Made by a program: the position numbers and the translations under genes
The notes under the pieces: generated by a model
The model's input: the letters and a program-made list of their open reading frames with translations, nothing else
Told to the model about the DNA's origin: nothing
Databases searched by the model: none
In this document: one piece after another, positions 22,264 through 26,063 of the stretch
Layout of the letters: each line of letters starts with the position of its first letter
Position numbering within the stretch: position 1 is the stretch's first letter
NCBI GenBank assembly: GCA_902492545.1
Contig: CABULX010000014.1
Span: forward strand, 1 to 26,063
Direction of reading: 5' to 3'
Origin: an uncultured Collinsella sp.
GTDB taxonomy: Bacteria; Actinomycetota; Coriobacteriia; Coriobacteriales; Coriobacteriaceae
Length of the DNA stretch: 26,063 bases

Positions 22264-23418
22264 ATGCACGAGACAGAGATCAACAACTACCTTGCCGTCA
22301 TTAAGGTGGTCGGCGTCGGCGGCGGCGGTACCAACGCGGTCAATCGAATGATCGAAGAGGGCATCCGCGGCGTCGAGTTTGTTGCCATCAACACCGATGC
22401 TCAGGCGCTCGCGATCTCTGATGCCGATATCAAGGTGCACATCGGCACCGACCTTACCCGCGGCCTGGGCGCCGGCGCCAACCCCGAGGTTGGCCGCAAG
22501 GCTGCCGATGAGTCCCGCGACGACATTGCCGAGGCGCTCGCTGGCGCCGACATGGTGTTCATCACCTGCGGCGAGGGCGGTGGCACCGGTACCGGCGCTG
22601 CTCCCATCGTTGCCGATATCGCGATGAACGAGGTCGGTGCGCTGACCGTCGCCGTCGTGACCAAGCCCTTCACCTTCGAGGGCCGCAAGCGCAAGAAGAG
22701 CGCCGAGGAGGGCATTAAGACCCTCTCCGATTGCGTCGACACCATGATTGTCATCCCTAACGATAAGCTGCTCGACATCGCCGAGAAGAAGACCACCATG
22801 CTCGAGGCCTTCGCGATTGCCGATGGCGTCCTTTCCCAGGGCACCCAGGGCATCACCGACCTCATCACCGTCCCCGGTATCATCAACCTGGACTTCGCCG
22901 ATGTTAAGACCATCATGAAGCAGGCCGGTACCGCCATGATGGGTATCGGTACCTCTTCTGGGGACACCCGTGCCGTCGACGCTGCCCAGCAGGCCATCTC
23001 CAGCCCGCTGCTCGAGAGCTCCATCGATGGCGCCACGCGCGTGCTGCTCTCCATCGCCGGTTCCAAGGACCTGGGCATCCAGGAGATCAGCGACGCCGCC
23101 GACGTTGTCGCCAACGCCGTCGACCCCGAGGCCAACATCATCTTCGGTACCGTTGTCGACGAGTCCCTGGGCGATCAGGTGCGTATCACCGTCATCGCTA
23201 CGGGCTTCTCCGACTCCAACGTCAACCGTCAGGACGAGCTCTTTGCTGCTCAGCAGTCTCAGAGCAAGGCCGCTGCCTCCGCTGAGCCGCAGCGCACCGC
23301 TCCTGCCACGAGCCCGGCTCAGGCCGCTCCGACCCGCAACGTCGGTGGCACCGAGCTTCCTAACTTCGGCAACGATCAGTTCGAGCTTCCCGACTTCCTG
23401 AAGCGCGGTAGCTTCTAA
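22264..23418 (+). CDS. ftsZ: Cell division protein FtsZ
   Basis: FtsZ, 384 residues, is the tubulin-like GTPase that forms the Z ring. The first GTP-binding segment is VVGVGGGGTNAVNRM, the signature loop GEGGGTGTGAAP begins at residue 103, and the T7 synergy loop is NLDFADVKTIM. The globular part ends near VIATGFSD. A linker of about 45 residues rich in Ala, Ser, Pro and Gln leads to the C-terminal peptide. The start at 22264 is chosen because GGAGG (22253-22257) lies 6 nt upstream; the in-frame ATG at 22234 has no such site. Oddly the C-terminal peptide motif appears twice: ELPNF at 364-368 and ELPDF at 374-378, ending LKRGSF. Codon use is strongly biased to C-ending codons, as expected for an abundant protein. 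Confidence 0.98.
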   Translation: MHETEINNYLAVIKVVGVGGGGTNAVNRMIEEGIRGVEFVAINTDAQALAISDADIKVHIGTDLTRGLGAGANPEVGRKAADESRDDIAEALAGADMVFITCGEGGGTGTGAAPIVADIAMNEVGALTVAVVTKPFTFEGRKRKKSAEEGIKTLSDCVDTMIVIPNDKLLDIAEKKTTMLEAFAIADGVLSQGTQGITDLITVPGIINLDFADVKTIMKQAGTAMMGIGTSSGDTRAVDAAQQAISSPLLESSIDGATRVLLSIAGSKDLGIQEISDAADVVANAVDPEANIIFGTVVDESLGDQVRITVIATGFSDSNVNRQDELFAAQQSQSKAAASAEPQRTAPATSPAQAAPTRNVGGTELPNFGNDQFELPDFLKRGSF

Positions 23419-23443
23419 GTCGTTCTTTGCATTGTTGTGCACA

Positions 23444-23473
23444 GGGGCGTGTCCGTATGGACGCGCCCTTTTT
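23444..23473 (+). terminator. Intrinsic terminator after ftsZ
   Basis: GGGCGTGTCC (23445-23454), a GTAT loop and GGACGCGCCC (23459-23468) form a 10-bp stem with one G-U pair, followed by TTTTT. It ends the division cluster transcript. Confidence 0.9.
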
Positions 23474-23563
23474 ATTTCGACTTTGTAAACTAGAACCTCC
23501 AATCTCTTTACGTTCCCTTTACGATTGCCTCCAGCGCAGCAGGTATCCTTTTAGAGAAGTATG

Positions 23564-23600
23564 ACAGCCGTATAAACGCGGGCTGTAGCGGCGATGCCGC
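23564..23600 (+). promoter_or_regulatory. Candidate pgeF-pst promoter with overlapping inverted repeats
   Basis: TATAAA (23571-23576) is a fair -10 box about 55 bp upstream of pgeF, but the -35 region at normal spacing is poor. The hexamer sits in the loop of the inverted repeat ACAGCC (23564-23569) and GGCTGT (23581-23586). A second one follows, GCGGC (23588-23592) and GCCGC (23596-23600). An operator covering the promoter is possible. I see no recognisable Pho-type direct repeats. Confidence 0.35.
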
Positions 23601-23628
23601 GGTACTTGTGTTATTAGGAGGCTTTAGT

Positions 23629-24429
23629 ATGGCAGCACGTGCGGACAAAGTTTCGCGTGTCGACCATGATGGAGTTACGTTGGTGGAGGGCGCGACATCC
23701 GATGTTCGCTTTGCCTTCACCGAGCGTGCCGGTGGCGTTTCCGAAGATGCGTACTCCTCACTCAACTTGGGCTCGCATGTTGGCGATGACCCCTTTGCTG
23801 TTCAAGAAAATCGTCGTCGTGCGCTCGAGGCTATGGGTGCCGCCGAGTGCGAGCACAACCTGCTCGTTCCCAATCAGGTCCATGGTGATCATATCGTTGC
23901 GGTGACCTCGAACGGCGCCGATGACCTTGAGGACGTTCGCGAGCAGATTGCCGAGGGCTGTGATGCCATCGTCTGCACGGCCCATGAGGTGCCCGTGCTG
24001 CTCTGTTTTGCCGACTGCGTTCCCGTGGTGCTGGTGGCTCCTGGCGGATTTGCCGTGGTACATTCTGGCTGGAAGGGTACGATTGCGCGCATTTCCGCCA
24101 AGGCCTGCCGAGCGCTTTGCGAGGCGGCTGGCTGCAAGCCGGAGGACATCTCTGCCTATATTGGGCCCCATATCCTGGGCGACGAATACGAGGTGTCCCA
24201 AGAGCTTATGGATCGCTTTACCGCCGAGTTCGCGTGCATCGATGCTACCGCTTCCCGTATGCTCGATCTTTCCGCCGCCATTCGCGAGGCGCTGCTGGAC
24301 GCCGGCGTCGATACGGACAATATCGTAGACACGCAGCTCTCCACCGTGCGTCAGAACGACCGCTTTTACTCCTATCGCAACGAGGGCGGCACCTGCGGGC
24401 GCCATGCTGCGATCGGCGTGATGCTATGA
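23629..24429 (+). CDS. pgeF: PgeF/YfiH family multicopper-type purine nucleoside phosphorylase
   Basis: This 266-residue protein belongs to the laccase-domain YfiH/PgeF family, related to human LACC1. Members use zinc bound by two His and one Cys and have been shown to phosphorolyse or deaminate adenosine and related purine nucleosides; a peptidoglycan-editing role has also been proposed. The metal residues are His85 in NQVHGDH, Cys130 in FADCVPVVL and His145 in HSGWKGT. Other family marks are FTERAGGVSEDAYSSLNLG near the start, YIGPHILGDEYEV, and STVRQNDRFYSYRNEGGTCGRHAA at the end. ATG 23629 follows AGGAGG by 7 nt; the GTG at 23608 precedes that site. It sits after ftsZ, as in many Gram-positives, but the usual yggS and sepF do not follow. 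Its stop overlaps the pstS start (ATGA). Confidence 0.93.
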   Translation: MAARADKVSRVDHDGVTLVEGATSDVRFAFTERAGGVSEDAYSSLNLGSHVGDDPFAVQENRRRALEAMGAAECEHNLLVPNQVHGDHIVAVTSNGADDLEDVREQIAEGCDAIVCTAHEVPVLLCFADCVPVVLVAPGGFAVVHSGWKGTIARISAKACRALCEAAGCKPEDISAYIGPHILGDEYEVSQELMDRFTAEFACIDATASRMLDLSAAIREALLDAGVDTDNIVDTQLSTVRQNDRFYSYRNEGGTCGRHAAIGVML

Positions 24430-25262
24430 GAAAGATCGTATCGGTTCTGAGCGCAGCGGTACTCACGCTTACGCTGTGTGCCTGCTCCTCGGGATCTTCC
24501 ACTTCTTCCATTACCGTGGCGGGTTCCACGACCTGCCTTCCTATCGCCGAGATTGCTGCCGAAGGCTTTAAGGAAGAGACCGGCACCGACGTGCTCGTCT
24601 CTGGCTTGGGCTCCTCTGCCGGCATCGAGGCTGTCAGCGCCGGCACCGCTGATATCGCCAGCTCCTCCCGTAGCCTTAATGCCGATGAACAAGACCTGGG
24701 CCTGACTCCCATCGTTATCGCCCACGATGGCATTGCGGTCATCGTGAATGAGGACAACCCGGTCGAGAATCTCTCGACCGAGCAGCTTCGCGATATCTAC
24801 GCCGGTAAGATCACCAACTGGAAAGAGGTTGGTGGCGAGGACCTGAAGATTCAGGTTATTAACCGCGACGAGGCTTCCGGTACGCGCGAGGCCTTCCGTA
24901 CCATCGTGATGGATGGCACGCCGTTCGATCGTCGCTCGGCCGTTCTTTCGGGCACGGGCCAGGTACGCGATGTCGTGTCCCGCTCTCGTGGTGCTATTGG
25001 CTACATCTCGCTGGGCTTTGTCGAGAGCCTCAATGCCAAGACTTCGGTCAAGGCCGTCTCGGTCAATCACGTCGAGGCGTCCGAGAAGACAGTCGCAAGC
25101 GGCGGGTATCCCATCTCGCGTGACCTTTACTTCTTTGTGAAGGGTACGCCCTCCAAGCAGGCGCAGGCCTACATCGACTACGTGACGTCCGAAAAGATGG
25201 ACAAGCAGATTCGCGAGGCGGGCTTTATTCCCGTCACCAACGACGGGAAGGGGAGTGAGTAG
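24426..25262 (+). CDS. pstS: Phosphate ABC transporter substrate-binding lipoprotein PstS
   Basis: PstS, 278 residues, is the phosphate-binding protein of the high-affinity Pst uptake system. It starts with a lipoprotein signal peptide: MRK, a hydrophobic stretch, then the lipobox LCAC with Cys20 as the likely lipid-anchored residue, followed by a Ser/Gly/Thr spacer. The phosphate-binding fold begins ITVAGSTTCLPIAE and continues with GTADIASSSRSLN, YAGKITNWKEVGGEDLKIQVINRDEASGTREAF and SRGAIGYISLG, all typical of PstS. The start codon overlaps the pgeF stop as ATGA, so translation is probably coupled. pstC starts 1 bp after the stop. No separate promoter is visible, so it is likely expressed with pgeF. 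Confidence 0.95.
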   Translation: MRKIVSVLSAAVLTLTLCACSSGSSTSSITVAGSTTCLPIAEIAAEGFKEETGTDVLVSGLGSSAGIEAVSAGTADIASSSRSLNADEQDLGLTPIVIAHDGIAVIVNEDNPVENLSTEQLRDIYAGKITNWKEVGGEDLKIQVINRDEASGTREAFRTIVMDGTPFDRRSAVLSGTGQVRDVVSRSRGAIGYISLGFVESLNAKTSVKAVSVNHVEASEKTVASGGYPISRDLYFFVKGTPSKQAQAYIDYVTSEKMDKQIREAGFIPVTNDGKGSE

Positions 25263-25263
25263 C

Positions 25264-26063
25264 ATGGAAGTACAGGAAACCCCCCATACTGAGCAGAAGG
25301 CTCAGGCACCCAGGAAGCGCGAGCTGGCGCTCGTGTCGCGCAGTACCTATATCAAGGAGAAGGCGCTACAGTGGATCTTCTTTGCCTGCGCGTTCTTGGC
25401 GGTCGTCACCGTCATCCTGATTTTTGTCTTTACCACGTACTCGGCGCTGCCGGTCTTTACCGACATCGGCCTGGCGGACTTCTTTAGCTTTACGTGGGCG
25501 CCCTCTGAGGGTCACTACGGCATTATGTCGCTGCTGGCGGGTTCTGGTCTGGTGACCGTCGGTGCCCTTGCCATGGGCGTGCCGTTGGGTGTGGGCACAG
25601 CCGTGTATCTGGTCGAGATTGCCAGCAAGCGCGTGCGCAAGCTCATCAGCCCTGCCGTCGACCTGCTGGCGGGTATTCCCTCCATCATCTACGGCTTCTT
25701 CGGCATGATCATCATCCGCCCGTTTATCGCGCAGCTGACCGGCGGCCTTGGCTTTGGCGCACTGACAGCGTGGTTCGTGCTCGCCATTATGATCGTCCCC
25801 ACCATCACCACGCTCACCATCGATGCCCTCAATTCCATTCCCATGGGTATTCGCGAGGCTTCCTATGCCATGGGCGCCACCAAGTGGCAGACCATCTATA
25901 AGGTCGTGCTGCCGGCCGCCAAGCTGGGCATTGTGGACGCCATCGTTTTGGGCATGGGGCGCGCCATCGGCGAGACCATGGCCGTGCTCATGGTCGTGGG
26001 TAATGCTCCGGTCATTCCCGATAGCATCGCGAGCCCCATCTCAACGCTCACGAGCCAGATTGC
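25264..26063 (+). CDS. pstC: Phosphate ABC transporter permease PstC (3' end outside window)
   Basis: This is the first 266 codons of PstC, a membrane permease of the Pst phosphate importer, cut by the window edge. A cytoplasmic N-terminus of about 35 residues is followed by a first membrane helix (WIFFACAFLAVVTVILIFVF). ABC permease segments follow, including GVPLGVGTAVYLVEIA, DLLAGIPSIIYGFFGM and the cytoplasmic EAA loop REASYAMGATKWQTIYKVVLP, then GMGRAIGETMAVLMVVGN. The ATG is preceded by AAGGGGAG, 9 nt upstream, and is 1 bp after the pstS stop. pstA, pstB and phoU would be expected next but are not in view. Confidence 0.95.
   Translation, partial: MEVQETPHTEQKAQAPRKRELALVSRSTYIKEKALQWIFFACAFLAVVTVILIFVFTTYSALPVFTDIGLADFFSFTWAPSEGHYGIMSLLAGSGLVTVGALAMGVPLGVGTAVYLVEIASKRVRKLISPAVDLLAGIPSIIYGFFGMIIIRPFIAQLTGGLGFGALTAWFVLAIMIVPTITTLTIDALNSIPMGIREASYAMGATKWQTIYKVVLPAAKLGIVDAIVLGMGRAIGETMAVLMVVGNAPVIPDSIASPISTLTSQI

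Noticed and set aside
22042..23502. 486-codon open frame on the - strand opposite ftsZ
   Set aside because: Shadow of ftsZ, running through the ftsZ terminator.
1..26063. tRNA, rRNA or riboswitch genes
   Set aside because: No cloverleaf, rRNA segment or known riboswitch core was recognised by eye on either strand; a covariance-model scan would be needed to exclude small RNAs.

Overview
The window looks like the chromosome of a high-GC, Gram-positive anaerobe of the Coriobacteriia, most likely Collinsella or a close relative. The basis is the strong G/C-ending codon use, a dcw cluster without ftsA, an ornithine carbamoyltransferase next to a YfcC-type transporter, and a full-length DUF1846 protein. 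This assignment is from memory of gene order and protein style, not from a search. All 18 protein genes that I accept lie on the + strand.

Layout. 1-2008: the 3' end of an ornithine carbamoyltransferase gene, a terminator, and a YfcC-family transporter, probably the end of an arginine-catabolism locus. 2009-2613: a gene-free stretch unusually dense in perfect and near-perfect hairpins. 2614-4683: a DUF1846 protein and an orphan small winged-helix protein, each followed by a terminator. 4862-7467: pyrG (CTP synthase) and xerD (tyrosine recombinase), 2 bp apart. 7468-7929: a long control region for the division/cell-wall operon. 7930-22064: mraZ, rsmH, ftsL-like, ftsI, murF, mraY, murD, ftsW, murG, murC, murB, ftsQ. 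22264-23418: ftsZ behind its own spacer and closed by a terminator. 23629-26063: pgeF, pstS and the 5' part of pstC, which runs off the window.

How the genes work together. MurC, MurD, MurF, MurB, MraY and MurG make UDP-MurNAc-pentapeptide, lipid I and lipid II; FtsW polymerises lipid II and FtsI cross-links it at the septum; FtsL and FtsQ belong to the regulatory subcomplex; FtsZ forms the ring. MraZ is the likely regulator of the operon. murE is missing from its usual place between ftsI and murF. pgeF and pstS overlap by ATGA, which ties a purine-nucleoside phosphorylase-type enzyme to phosphate uptake.

I found no convincing new multi-gene system: the protein content is ordinary housekeeping. 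The most interesting material is non-coding. (a) The mraZ upstream region combines a good sigma-A promoter, TGGGG repeats that also form a very strong G-quadruplex pattern, an SOS/LexA-like box, an NrdR-like box and a duplicated GGGGYGGTTCCCC motif. (b) The hairpin array at 2009-2506 includes a roughly 100-bp nested palindrome and a 26-bp stem kept by two G-U pairs. (c) Disordered basic tails and repeated short motifs occur in several divisome proteins.
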